Assembly (NCBI GenBank): GCA_963921425.1
Contig: OY992834.1
Span: 20,969,923-21,033,922, forward strand
Origin: Dryas octopetala
Taxonomy: Eukaryota > Streptophyta > Magnoliopsida > Rosales > Rosaceae
Direction: 5' to 3'
Length of the DNA: 64,000 nt
The notes beneath the pieces are model-generated. The model made no database searches. It saw only the letters and a program-made list of their open reading frames with translations, and was not told the origin of the DNA. Within the stretch, counting starts at the first letter, position 1. Every line of letters begins with the position of its first letter. This document shows positions 1 to 10,152 of the stretch, one piece after another. The position numbers and the translations under genes were made by a program.

Positions 1-1088
1 CTCGACACCGCTAGCCATTATGCATGGAGTGCAAGGGTTTTATCTTTCCTGTATCGGCAGTTAGGTGTTGCTTCTTGGTCTAAGGTTAAGCAAATGTGTG
101 GATATATGACCTTGTTGGAGGCATGGGTGTATGAGCATATGCACCATATTGTTAGTCCGAGTTATGACATAAATTACTTAGAGAGTATACCTCGTGCACT
201 CCGATGGACTCCGAGGAGGGATACCGGGACAACTTGTGAAGATGTGCAGAAACTGAGAGAACGACTTGACCATTTGAAGGCAGATGAGGTATATATTTAT
301 AGTGATAATGAAAAATTAGACTTAATTTTGCATTTGTTGCTCTTGGATGAATGATTTGATACTAACTTCTTTTTGTTTTTTTTCTTTCTTCAGGTTATAT
401 GGGAACCCTACAAATCTAGTAGAGAACAACATCCATTACTAGATGTGGCATTCTACACAGGATTGATCAAGTGTTTCGACATTGTGGAGCCGTATTATCC
501 TGAGAGAGTCTTGAGGCAATTTGGACAGGTACAAACGATCCCCCCTGCACCACGTGCTCCTCAGCGTGGGGGACGAGGTGCTTATGCGCAATCGTACAAT
601 CCCTTTTACGAGTACTTTGATAGTACGTGGGAGAGGTGGTCGGACCACTTATTGTCTCAAGATAGTCGCAGTGTAGCAGTGAAGGCTTCATCCGACACTG
701 TTGACGGCTACCTCCAGTGGTTCCATTATGTATCTCATCCGTACATCCAAAATCTGGCACTTAGGACTGCATTTAACCCCCACAGGACCGTGGTACCAGG
801 ATTTGGCAAGGTATGGATCAAAAAGCTTAAATTTTGAAATTGCTGTCAAAATTTGTTTATTTAGGCTCATATTTTGGCATGGTATATAACTTGTTGCTTA
901 TATATGATTTTTTTACTTATAGGACTGTGTTGACTGTATATATCACTCGCCCTATTGTGGCATTGGGCGAGGATGAGGCCACAAGGCGTCCCTTTCACCT
1001 TTACAGGGCGATTGATAGTCTACAACATATCTTGGAGGGCACACACTTAAACAACACTTTGGCATACCAGCGCCGCACTCGCCAGTGA
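1..1088 (+). CDS. Plant mobile domain (PMD / MAIN-like) protein, 3' part, possibly degenerate
   Basis: The reading frame is open from the first base, so the gene starts before the window. Exon 1 (1-288) encodes a run ending DHLKADE, with aromatic-rich text (SFLYRQLGV, LLEAWVYEH) typical of the plant mobile domain. Exon 2 (394-810) starts at VIWEPY and includes LLDVAFYTGLIKCFDIVEPYYPERVLRQFG. The junction 288/394 has GT...CAG borders and joins in phase. A third segment (923-1088, ending RRTRQ-stop) resembles the continuing domain (RPFHLYRAIDSLQHILEG), but the obvious donor at 811 and acceptor at 922 join it one base out of frame. Either splicing differs or the gene is decaying. PMD proteins (MAIN and MAIL1 family) act in silencing and meristem maintenance, and the domain is also carried by transposons. 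Its position facing a Mutator-like transposase suggests a transposon-borne copy (inference). Confidence 0.65.
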
Positions 1089-1433
1089 TCACCCGCTTTC
1101 ATGTTTAGAAATTTTTTTGATATGGCTGTCATTTTATGGACATGAATTATAATTGGTTGGCAGACATGGATTATGGACAAGTTTATTTTAGGTAAATGTA
1201 AGAAAAATAGTGGCATGTAATTTGTAGGTAGCATGTATTTGTAATTAGGACCTTATGTTTTTTATTTTGGCTAAGATTGGAGCACCTTAATTTAGTGACT
1301 TTGAAATTGCATAAAAACAATAAGAACAAATACAATCATAATTAAGAAATTGCATAAAAACAATCATCCCACATACATGGTACGTACGCTATAAAGGTTA
1401 AAAAAAAATCACTAGGTTTAATTAAGATGAAAT
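1089..1433. other. Intergenic gap between convergent PMD and transposase genes
   Basis: About 345 AT-rich bases between the stop of the PMD frame and the stop of the OTU/transposase gene. It should hold both 3' ends. A short near-direct repeat (attgcataaaaacaat) occurs near 1308 and 1348. I see no further gene. Confidence 0.5.
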
Positions 1434-4400
1434 TCAATCATTATCAAGAAATACAATTTCCGGTGTAGACACGTCACCATTAATTCGCTTGAACTCATCA
1501 AGGCGATTTTGATATCCAATGTACCAACCATGTGCGGCATACGCGTCAGCATTTTTATGCCAATCATCTGAAATAGGTGGCATAGGATGGTCCGGGGACA
1601 AGTGTACCTACGCATATTAATTAAGTGAATAACTTAGTAATGAAAGTTTTTGTACTATAAATTTACAATTACACAATCTACAGCCGTACCTGTACAAAAT
1701 GATCTTGGTTGACAAACCCAATGCAAATCTCACAGAGCTCAACGTCCTGATGTGCTTATGAGTGTGCATATAGTGGGAGACACATAAGGCATAACGATCT
1801 ACATAAATGGATTACGGTTATACTATAATACGTGGCGATAATATATCCCATCTCCGGCATGGTCATCCAATGATCTCTGGGTGCAGGGGTGTCATCAAAA
1901 TAATCAAGTACCCTCTGAAACTCAATAACTCGCTCACGCACATGGAAAAATGACTCAAACAAAGCCGGTGTATGTAGTAGTGTCTTGGATAAGTCTGTGC
2001 GTACCTTTCGCCAAGCATCCACTCCAGAGCCCATAGCTGCAGCTACAACTCTATATCCATAATTACCATCTAGTAAGACGTTGGTTACACCAGAAATATA
2101 CGGTCTCATGATGGGTTGAAACTGGTTTATATACCGATGTGGCTGAGCAAATGGAATGGGCGAACTCGTCTTCACTTTGTTGGCCCGTTTTTTAGTTTCT
2201 TTTTTGGCGAGCTACAGCCAACGTTGCCAATGGACGGTGAGGGTGAATGACTGTCACAACCGAAAAGTACGTACTCAAATGCGGATGGCAAATGCCGAGT
2301 AAAGGTTTCAGCTTTACTTGGTCGACCCCTAGTCTTGGTCTTCACTTGTGGTTCTCTTAGAGTAGTGGAACTTGGATTCATGAGCTCTTCTAACTTCAAA
2401 CTTATGTGCTTCTGGGTGTCTGCATCTTGCTCTTCCATCCATTTTAGTAGTCTATCTACTGTGGCATTAACTGGAGGATCCGAGAGTTTTGTGACCTCCG
2501 GTTTCCTATTGTAATCCAACTTTCTCCAATAAGGATGAAGGGAGTCAAGTGAAATAGGCCGGTTACGTCGTCTATACGACAAAATCTCATGTGCACATGG
2601 CAACTCGTGTGTCCGACGAATGGTGCAATCACATGGTAAGGCACCTCCAATCCATTCAGCCCTGTAGCATATGAAAGAAATGAATAAATTATTGGTACGA
2701 ACTAAATAAGCGTTTAATGTGTAGAATTAAGGTTAGTTAGTGAAGGTACCTCCTGATCTCACAACCAATTATATTCAATGCTATATCTGATACATAGCCT
2801 AACAATTTCTTCATCTCCTCATGTTTCCTGACACTATGTTGGATAAAACAACGGCTTTTCTCAAATGATGCCTTAATGTGTGTATGCTGCAACTCTATCA
2901 ATGTATGAATATGCTGCCATGATAACTCAAAACTAAGCTAACTAGTGCCAAGTTCCTTCTTTAGCCTGGAATGTGCACTTTCAGCCCTGTTCGTAACAAG
3001 AAGTTAGTATGTGTGTCTAAGCATATAACAAGTTAATAATAACAAAACAAGTGTACCTGTTCGAAGTGGTGTTACCAAGGTGCATACAAGTATCTGTTCA
3101 TGCAGCCACAAACATCTCCTTATAAGGTATCAACCAACTATCCTTAATGTACTCAATAGCTCCCGCGTATGAACAAAAGTTGGTTTCCATGTCACGCAAA
3201 CGACTCACATACTCATCCTCGCTCTCTGATCCAACCAAACAATTCCAGGCACCATTAAACTTCTCCCAATGGTCAACCGTACCAAACAACTTCCTGCAAT
3301 TTTCAACACATTTTTGCTAATGTGCCATCTACACAATAAATGTCTGGCACTAGGAAACACTTTAGGAATTGCAGACATGAGTGCTAGTTCATGATCCGTG
3401 ACAATCACGTTAGGAAGACAGTCATCATTCAACAAAGACCATACTCTACCCAAAGCCCATGTATAATTATCCTCATTCTCAGAACATATATAAGCGAATG
3501 CAACAGATAATGTCATGCTAGTGGAAGTCACACCCACAATCTCAAAAAGTGGCCAACGGTACCTATTAGTCTTATAAGTGCAATCCATTATCAGTACATG
3601 CGGAAATGCACGTAATATATCAACACTCTCAGGATGAGTCCAAAACAGGTCAGTCACAACATCACCAGAACTTCTATGCCACTCAACATAATTATGTTCT
3701 CTCAGCTTAGTTAGCAATACTTGCATCTCTGATCTACCGGCCCTCTCGATGACCCTATGTCTTTGCCTGGCATTGTAAACTGTTTTGATTATTGATGTAT
3801 TCTGTGGATTCTTATTTTTTATGGTCTTCAATATATCTTTCGGTTTCACCAAAGTCTTGGACAAAACCACTAACAATGAATTCTCTTCTTCAGTTAATCT
3901 GCCTACGAATGAATGCCCTTCAATATACTCTGAAAGTACATGGTTATGCACTCCACATGCAACTTCCAACTCCCATTGATCACCACATCCAGTGTTCACC
4001 GCCTTCAAAAAGAATGGACATCCACATTTCTTCGAACGGGTGTCCTTAGAGTCATCAGAAATCGGTTACTTACGGCTAGCAGCATCGGATGTTTGGTCGC
4101 CTGAATCTGACTTTGTTGACTTTCTTGATCTATTTGGCTCATATTGACCATTTCTCTCACAAGCAAATTTGATCCAAACTCTCTTACCACGAACCCTGCC
4201 TGCATCAGACCTTCTAATAACAATTACCATGTTGTTCCTTTTTCCTTGTGAACGAATCCAACTAACTATTGAATCCTTACTTTGAAACACCTACACATGA
4301 CAGTTATATATATTATTTACAATTCAAATTTAGGTATGCATAACTCATAATATACGGTCTCATACAAACAATGTTTACCTCCGCTGTTGTGAATTCATTG

Positions 4401-4468
4401 GTGTAGTCAAAATTGCATCTTCCTTCAACTATACTGAGTTCGGTGGAAGCACCCACTTGCTGCTCTTA
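1434..4468 (-). pseudogene. Mutator-like (MULE) transposase with FAR1 domain, SWIM finger and C-terminal OTU protease domain, degenerate
   Basis: Reading the minus strand, the exons are 4468-4379, 4290-3057, 2986-2750, 2661-1690 and 1607-1434, all with GT-AG borders. Domain order: FAR1-type DNA-binding region (WIRSQGKRNNMVIVIRRSD ... KKCGCPF), MULE transposase core (FPHVLIMDCTYKTNRYRWPL, FAYICSENEDNYTWAL, VIVTDHELALMSAI, CRWHISKNV), a SWIM zinc finger CDC-x10-CAH near 2590-2633, an RGRPSK tract, then an OTU domain (LLDGNYGYRVVAAAMG ... WMTMPEMGYIIA ... NQDHFVQVHL). Several lesions kill it: in-frame stops at 4066-4068, near 3100, near 2945 and at 1756-1758, and frameshifts near 3315 and 2200. 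The OTU catalytic Cys is Tyr (codon 2059-2061). Upstream, the first exon is also broken by a stop and runs into an A-tract. The family excises and reinserts DNA; OTU fusions are a known plant MULE type. Probably inactive. Confidence 0.85.
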
Positions 4469-4503
4469 TTCAGCGAAAAAAAAAAAAAAATTTCATCCCA
4501 ATA

Positions 4504-4962
4504 TTCGACGGGAAACCACCGAAAATATCATATATATTCAGTGGATAAGTGCCGAATATACTAACATAGTTCGATAATTAACTACCGAATGAAACAATTA
4601 TACATTGGCCATTCGGGAAAAAAAGTAATCGTGTCCCAGTATTCGACGGGAAACCACCGAATAAATCATATATATTCGGTGGATAAGTACCGAATATACC
4701 AACATAGTTCGACAATTGCCTACCGAATGAAATTATTAAAAAAACTATACGTTTGTCATTCGGTGGCTACCTGCCGAACGGTTGTATAAACTTCGGTGAC
4801 AAATCACCGAATAGATTGCCATTTTTCGACGGGCATCGGCTGAACAAATGTGTGGAAAATTGACATTACATTTATAAACGGTGGATACCTACCGAAATAT
4901 GTACATTTATTCGGTGACCATTCACCGAAATATACTATATATTTCGGTACTGGTTTACCGAA
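4504..4962. repeat. Array of 20-bp imperfect palindromes with 13-bp spacers, in four triplets
   Basis: Twelve 20-bp units of type TTCGGTGG-N-CCGAA start at 4504, 4537, 4570; 4642, 4675, 4708; 4759, 4792, 4825; and 4877, 4910, 4943. Within each triplet the spacer is exactly 13 bp, giving a 33-bp period and an 86-bp triplet. Triplets are separated by 52, 31 and 32 bp. An example unit is TTCGGTGGATAAGTACCGAA. Triplets 1 and 2 are also direct repeats of each other (period 138). The array begins about 35 bp upstream of the first recognisable exon of the transposase pseudogene, beyond an A-tract at 4476-4490. Arrays of short palindromes are typical of subterminal regions of CACTA-like elements, so a transposase-binding region is the leading guess. 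Confidence 0.9.
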
Positions 4963-4989
4963 TAAAAACGCAAACTGACAGTTTTTCAG

Positions 4990-5510
4990 CCGCGAAAAAT
5001 TTATAAAAAAAAAAAAAAAAAAAACTCAAACTTACTTCATTTGATGACTTCAAATTGTCGTTCTGAGTGTCCATTTGTCAAAAGTAGGTGATTTGGATAC
5101 AATGAATTTGTTTACAGAAACAATCTATGTCTAGGGTTTGGTTGAAGATGGTGGTGGTGGTAGAAGAGAGTGGAGTGTTGTTTGATGATGGTGGTATACG
5201 TGGGTGGAGCCAGCTGGTGGGATTGTTTAAAACAACAATCTATATCTAGGGTGGAAGGTTGAAGATGGTGGTGGTGGAAGGTGGAAGATGAAGGTTGAAG
5301 ATGGTGGTGGTGGAAGGTTGAAGATGGTGGGGAAGATGATGGTAGAATCAGCTGGTGGTTGAAGATGGTAGGGGGTGTAGGGAAAAAATATGTTCTAAAA
5401 ATATTAGATGTCCTTTATGGTCAATTTGCTATAGGGTATATATGTCTTTTACTAAATTAAATTTAGGGTGGTCAACTCAGCATAAAAGGGTGGTCGGAAT
5501 AGTCGCCGTC
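4990..5510. repeat. Non-coding flank with degenerate GAAGATGGTGGTGG minisatellite
   Basis: After an A-tract near 5006-5024, the segment about 5145-5375 repeats gaagatggtggtggtggaaggtt-like units with irregular lengths. No gene is visible. The remaining AT-rich sequence runs to the exact left border of the segmental duplication at 5511. Confidence 0.6.
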
Positions 5511-6586
5511 TTATCCATTAGTTATTGAAATCGTTAGTACATGTACTATAATCCAATGACATTGGCCTAGGTTGAGGAACATGAAGACATTTTTTTTGGG
5601 GCCAAAAAGACACTAATCTAATGATCCCTATAGTTTGACCGAATTTACAATTTCATTCCCATAATTTATTTTTTGTTATTTTCGTCCTTATAGTTTCATT
5701 ATGTTATTTAGTCCAAATTATCAACTGAGTTTATATTAGTTTATTTTTGTGGTAATATAATGAAATTATGAGGACAAAATGATAACAAAATGAAACTACA
5801 AATACAAAAATGCCAACAAAAGTGAACGGAAATGAACTTGATCAATTCATAGTTTGGATTAAAAGTGATAAAGGAATGAAACTATAAGGATGGAAGTGAC
5901 AAAAGAAAAACTATGGAGATGAAAGACTAAGTTGGGGAAACTTAGGGTGTGTTAATTTGGTAATGTTGTGAAAATAATTAGCTGTAAAGTATAATTACCT
6001 GTAAAACAAAACAGTTTAGTACTTGGTAAATTGTGTTTTTAAAAGTGCTGGGAAGTACAATTAGCTGTGAAACAAAGCAATAGTATTTAGTAAATTTTCA
6101 TGTAAAAGTGATGTGGATGTTTATAATGACTAAAATGAACATGTTGTAGTTGAAAATGCTTTTTCTTCATTTGTTTGGTAAAAAAAAAATGCTTTTCACT
6201 TTTTTTTTAACAAATTAATATTAACATTCATTTTGCCAAAAAGAAAAAGTCAATAAAGATATATGTCTATTATTTTTTTAAAATATCACGAAGGTCCATT
6301 TTGCCTCATTAATTCGAAGGTCCATTTCAGTATTAATTGATTCCATCTTAACCCCTTCATATGCACCATGTATATATGTAAGCCATACCTCAACATCTTT
6401 TTCAATTTAAAATATTATGTATGAAAACATAACTATATAATATTATATGACCAAAAACTATAACTAACATTCGAAGATCTTTTTCAATTTAAAATAAGAA
6501 ATAACAATATTGGAAATAATAACACATACATATTAAAACTTCTAAATGGATGCACGAATTAAACTTGTCGCAATGTTATTTCTCAG

Positions 6587-7048
6587 TTATTCCATCTCTT
6601 GTGCTCCCGAACCTTGGATAATATGATAATCCTCAATTTGATCTGCCTCCTCACTTAGGATATCATTTGGGTCATCCTCACTTTTATTAAAATGTATATC
6701 ACGGTTGGCATGTCTTTGTATGTATTTATGAAGTGTCATAGTTGCAATAACAATTTCAACAGTACCAAGTTTGGGATTCCACCCCAAACCAGTTTCTTTC
6801 CCTGTTAATTCTTTCCAATATTTCCATTGTTCTTTAAGTACATCCCACTTATTTTTCAGTTGCAATTTAGATAATTCTTTCTCGGTCTCTTTAGTAAAGT
6901 TAATCCTCAAACTTTCTCATCCTTTCTTTTCAAAGTGAGTAGTAGGACGGTGTCCTAACTCTACCTCCTTGATACAAAGGTCACAGAATACAGGTATATT
7001 ATGCTCATTCCATACAGTCTTAACTCCTGAGTCATTCTTTTTTCTCAT
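6587..7048 (-). pseudogene. Myb/SANT-like DNA-binding domain fused to a transposase C-terminal fragment
   Basis: From an ATG at 7048-7046 the frame reads a Myb/SANT-like domain as found in the accessory protein of plant Harbinger elements (VWNEHNIPVFCDLCIKEVELGHRPTTHFEKKG, then KELSKLQLKNKWDVLKEQWKYWKELTGKETGLGWN). A TGA where Trp is expected interrupts it near 6923. Right after the Myb domain the frame continues as VEIVIATMTLHKYIQRHANRDIHF, which resembles the C-terminus of a Harbinger DDE nuclease. The two normally separate proteins therefore look fused by an internal deletion. Known role: the Myb-like protein helps the nuclease bind element ends. This copy is probably non-functional. Confidence 0.7.
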
Positions 7049-7607
7049 CTGTGTATAAGTACTTGGTTTTAATAATTGACTCAAATTCTATGTAGGAAAG
7101 CTCACATATCAGACAACAAACACAAACTAGTGTTAAAACTGATGATCAAACATTCTTCCGTAAAAGTAAGAATGCCTTTTGATTTTCTTTTTCTTCTGAA
7201 AAGGAACAGCAGTAGTACTTAGGTTAACACGTACTACTTATGGTTTTGATCCAAGATCCAAGATCAACACGTACGTTAAAACAAAAGTCATTGATTTTGA
7301 CATGTGGTTTTGATCTTGACTTGTTAATGGCAAATATGAAAAATTGCTAAGCATCGACAAGTTTATAAGTGCTGCAACTGCTTTCATAAATACATGGTCT
7401 TTGAGTTTGATTATCCTCTAAACCCAATCCATTCCAAAAACCCAAATCAAAAAAGGGAAAAGAAAGTTGTTTTTTTCTTTGAAAATTGAAACCCTCATCG
7501 TCATCACCAACCAGGCTTTTGTTTGATTTTTGCTGCTGTTTTCACAATTTTTGACTCCACCCACAGAGATCAGATATTATGTTCTCTCTCTCCCACCCTA
7601 AAAACTC

Positions 7608-7745
7608 AGATCTGATTGTTGTCGAATTTGTGGTTGACACATGGTCAAATTTGTCTTAGATCTGATTGTTGTTGAATTTGTGGTTGACACATGGTCAAAT
7701 TTGTCTTAGATCTGATTGTTGTCAAATTTGTGGTCAACACGGTTG
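7608..7745. repeat. 50-bp tandem repeat, three units
   Basis: Units start at 7608, 7658 and 7708 with agatctgattgttgt and contain the tggttgacacatggtcaaat motif; the third is partial. Unit 2 of the segmental duplication has about two units at 45712-45795, so copy number differs between the duplicates. Confidence 0.85.
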
Positions 7746-8552
7746 AAGTCCATTTTTAAAAATCTACTGTTCATACAGCCCACCTTTTAAAAAACCGGTG
7801 CTACAGTAATGACATTATTGTAGCACACTACAATGTTTTTTTAAAAATGCCACTTTTTTTCCTTCTTCAATTTTTTTTTTCTTCATTTCAGTGCCAATTG
7901 GTACACAAACTACCAAAAAAAAAATCATAATTTAGGTATTTTTCATTCCATAAACATGTTAAATAATAACCAACATAAAACACAAAAAATCAAGATGAGA
8001 CATCCATAATCTTTTGCGTTTTAATAGTAAATATAATTGTTACTATCAAATAGTAACATTTATTGTTACTATCAAATAGTAAGAATCACCTATTGCTACT
8101 GCCCGACAATGAATTTGAAATCTAAGGATTTGAAATACATGAATTTGAAATCCAAATCCAAATCCCCAATCCAAATGGACCCTAATATTCTCTTTCACAA
8201 CTAATTATTCTCATTCACAGCTAAACTAAATTGACCTTAAAAGTCTGCAAAAGTCTTGTGGTATTCAATCATGTCTTATAGAAAGTTTATGAAAGTTTTG
8301 TGGTATTAAAAAAGTCATTGACTTTTATGAATTTCATTAATTGTGGAGTTTTGTAGACTTTTGGGAGTGAAGTAAAAATCTCTATTGTTTCTTCACCATT
8401 TATCCAAAAAAACTTTCCACAGACTTTTCTCTCCTAACCAAAAAATAAAATTAAAAATAAATAGTAACAAAAAATAGCACTGTAGTATTTGTCTCGTCTC
8501 GACATGATGGTATTGGAAAGGCACAAGCATTTGTCTCGTATTAACATCAATG

Positions 8553-8645
8553 ACTGCCATTGTTGAGTAGCCCAGTTGGAAAGCCCGTAGAATTACCCAC
8601 AATGCATCCAAGTTCGATCCCCCTCCCCCCAAATAAAAAAAAAAA
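8553..8645 (+). mobile_element. tRNA-derived SINE with target-site duplication
   Basis: A short element of about 93 bp has an RNA polymerase III A box TAGCCCAGTTGG (8568-8579), a B-box-like AGTTCGATCC (8611-8620), a short CCCCCTCCCCCC stretch and an A-rich tail. It is flanked by direct repeats ACATCAATG (8544-8552 and 8646-8654). These are the marks of SINE retroposition. It is not a tRNA gene, because the acceptor stem does not close. The sister copy at 46735 has an eroded right repeat. Confidence 0.8.
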
Positions 8646-9113
8646 AACATCAATGGCAACGGAGTAGCATTGCAAACTGGAATTGGTTCCTTTGATTAAT
8701 TAACCCCCATCTTTCACATTCTTTCTTCTTCATGCTTCTCCATTGGGCTTCTCAATTTTTTGAAAATCAATCTTCTATTAAAAATAAAAACAAAGAAAAA
8801 AAAATTAGGAGGATATTTGATTTTTTTTTTTTTTTTACCATACAGGATATATCTGGTTGAAGGATGAGAAAATGTGGAGAAGCTATCATTCTTTGAATTG
8901 TTGACTCTGTTGGACTTTCTTCTAGAGAAATTTCATTAAATAACTATTTTTAATACAACTCTATCTTTTTTAACCCCTTCCCTCCTAGTTTTATCTTTTA
9001 TGGCTCTTTGGCCTATTTTCGGACAAAAATGCCCCTGATATACAAGGTTGCAAAATCATGCCTGTAGACCAAATTTGATTTGAGTGTTATCTTTGGTTGC
9101 ATTAACTTAGACA

Positions 9114-9551
9114 TGTTAATATTATAGGCTGATATGAATTGAAACACTTGCCTGAGTTCACCATAGCAGCATCCATGTTGCAGAGCAGTAATTGGTCTAG
9201 ATCTTCTTCGCACTCACAGCAGCCTCAACACTATCTACTATATGGGGAGTAGCCTTATTTGTGTGTGTGTTTGCTGCGTGCAAAGGGATCTAGTATATAT
9301 ACATCTTTACTGTCCTCAAGAGTTTGAATCCCATAACTAAACTCTTTTAGATATCCTAATTAGTATAGCATACTAATTCATTGTCCTTTAATGATTAGGA
9401 ATCCCTTTAGCCTTTTATAACTTGTAAACACTTAATCTTATTAAGGCTACAAGGTTCAATCCATATGGAACTCGGTTAATGCTTAGGCTGCAAGTCTCCT
9501 GATGCAACTAGGTGACCAAAACCAGAATGGGGTTGAACATCAACTCCAACA
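9114..9551 (-). repeat. LTR of the copia element (3' LTR in element sense)
   Basis: 438 bp, starting TGTTAATATT on the plus strand and ending CTCCAACA. It holds a TATA-like run (agtatatatacatc, about 9291-9304) on the side expected for the LTR promoter. It reads as identical to 20579-21016. Confidence 0.95.
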
Positions 9552-9560
9552 TTCTCCCAC
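9552..9560 (-). other. Polypurine tract of the copia element
   Basis: GTGGGAGAA in element sense, directly adjoining the 3' LTR; it primes plus-strand DNA synthesis. Confidence 0.85.
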
Positions 9561-10152
9561 TTGGTCAAATAGATGCTTATGCAGCTAAGCACAACCCTTT
9601 AGTGCGCGCAGGATTCCATTGAATTCTAATTCCCAACAAGCCTCTGTCAGAAATGAGTTCTTACATAGAGCTCCAAAAACTTTTCGGATTAAATATTTCA
9701 TCCTGAGCTTTAGTAACTACATATGCAAGCACTCATATCCACATGAGACACCAACAAGACAATGTAAAACCAGAATAACCAATGTGTTTCCTAAAGTGTT
9801 ACTCAAATGCATATCAAAATGCATAACAAACACAATTATTCTGTTAGATCCTCTCTTTATCAGATTTTTTACAAATCTGCCTTATGTTTCTAATGAAACA
9901 TCCATATGCATAATGCAACTTATATGCCTTTAAGCAAATTTGTCATTCAATAACATAAACCAGATAAGACAGAGGCATGCTAACCAAAATTAAATGCCAA
10001 TCTGTTTCTATAAATTTTTAAAAAAGAGATTGAATAACAATTTGCAAGTCTTAAAAAAAAAAAAAAAAAATTATCCAAAACATCCAAAACAAACTTTAAT
10101 GACCAATTAAAAACAAATGAGAAGGAAAATAACAGGAAAAACATTGCTCCCA

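Larger units (their letters stand above)
5945..8236. mobile_element. Harbinger/PIF-type DNA transposon, non-autonomous remnant
   Basis: The left end GGGTGTGTTAATTTGG and the inverted right end GGTCAATTTAGTTTAG are flanked by TTA on both sides (5942-5944 and 8237-8239), the 3-bp TWA duplication typical of PIF/Harbinger. Subterminal sequences (tgtgaaaataattagctgt and its inverted partner) also match. The interior carries a Myb/SANT remnant on the minus strand, but no complete DDE transposase. The remainder is AT-rich and non-coding. A second copy is at 44146-46298. Confidence 0.75.
5511..9108. repeat. Segmental duplication, unit 1 left part (matches 43075-47638)
   Basis: Homology starts abruptly at ttatccattagttattg, with unrelated sequence to its left in each copy, and continues collinearly at high identity. 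It contains the Harbinger-like element, a 50-bp tandem repeat and the SINE. Differences from unit 2 are a missing MITE (see 43265-43908), single versus double 118-bp repeat, and a segment of about 390 bp (around 47180-47574) present only in unit 2. Confidence 0.9.

Noticed and set aside
4504..4962. CRISPR-like look of regularly spaced repeats
   Set aside because: Plant nuclear context; the repeats are diverged palindromes, spacers are AT-rich and partly repeated between triplets, and there are no cas genes.
8561..8625. tRNA gene suggested by A and B boxes
   Set aside because: No closing acceptor stem or sensible anticodon arm; the A tail and target duplications fit a SINE.
9619..9933. 104-residue plus-strand frame in the copia 3' region
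   Set aside because: Antisense to the element, no recognisable domain, ordinary chance length in AT-rich DNA.
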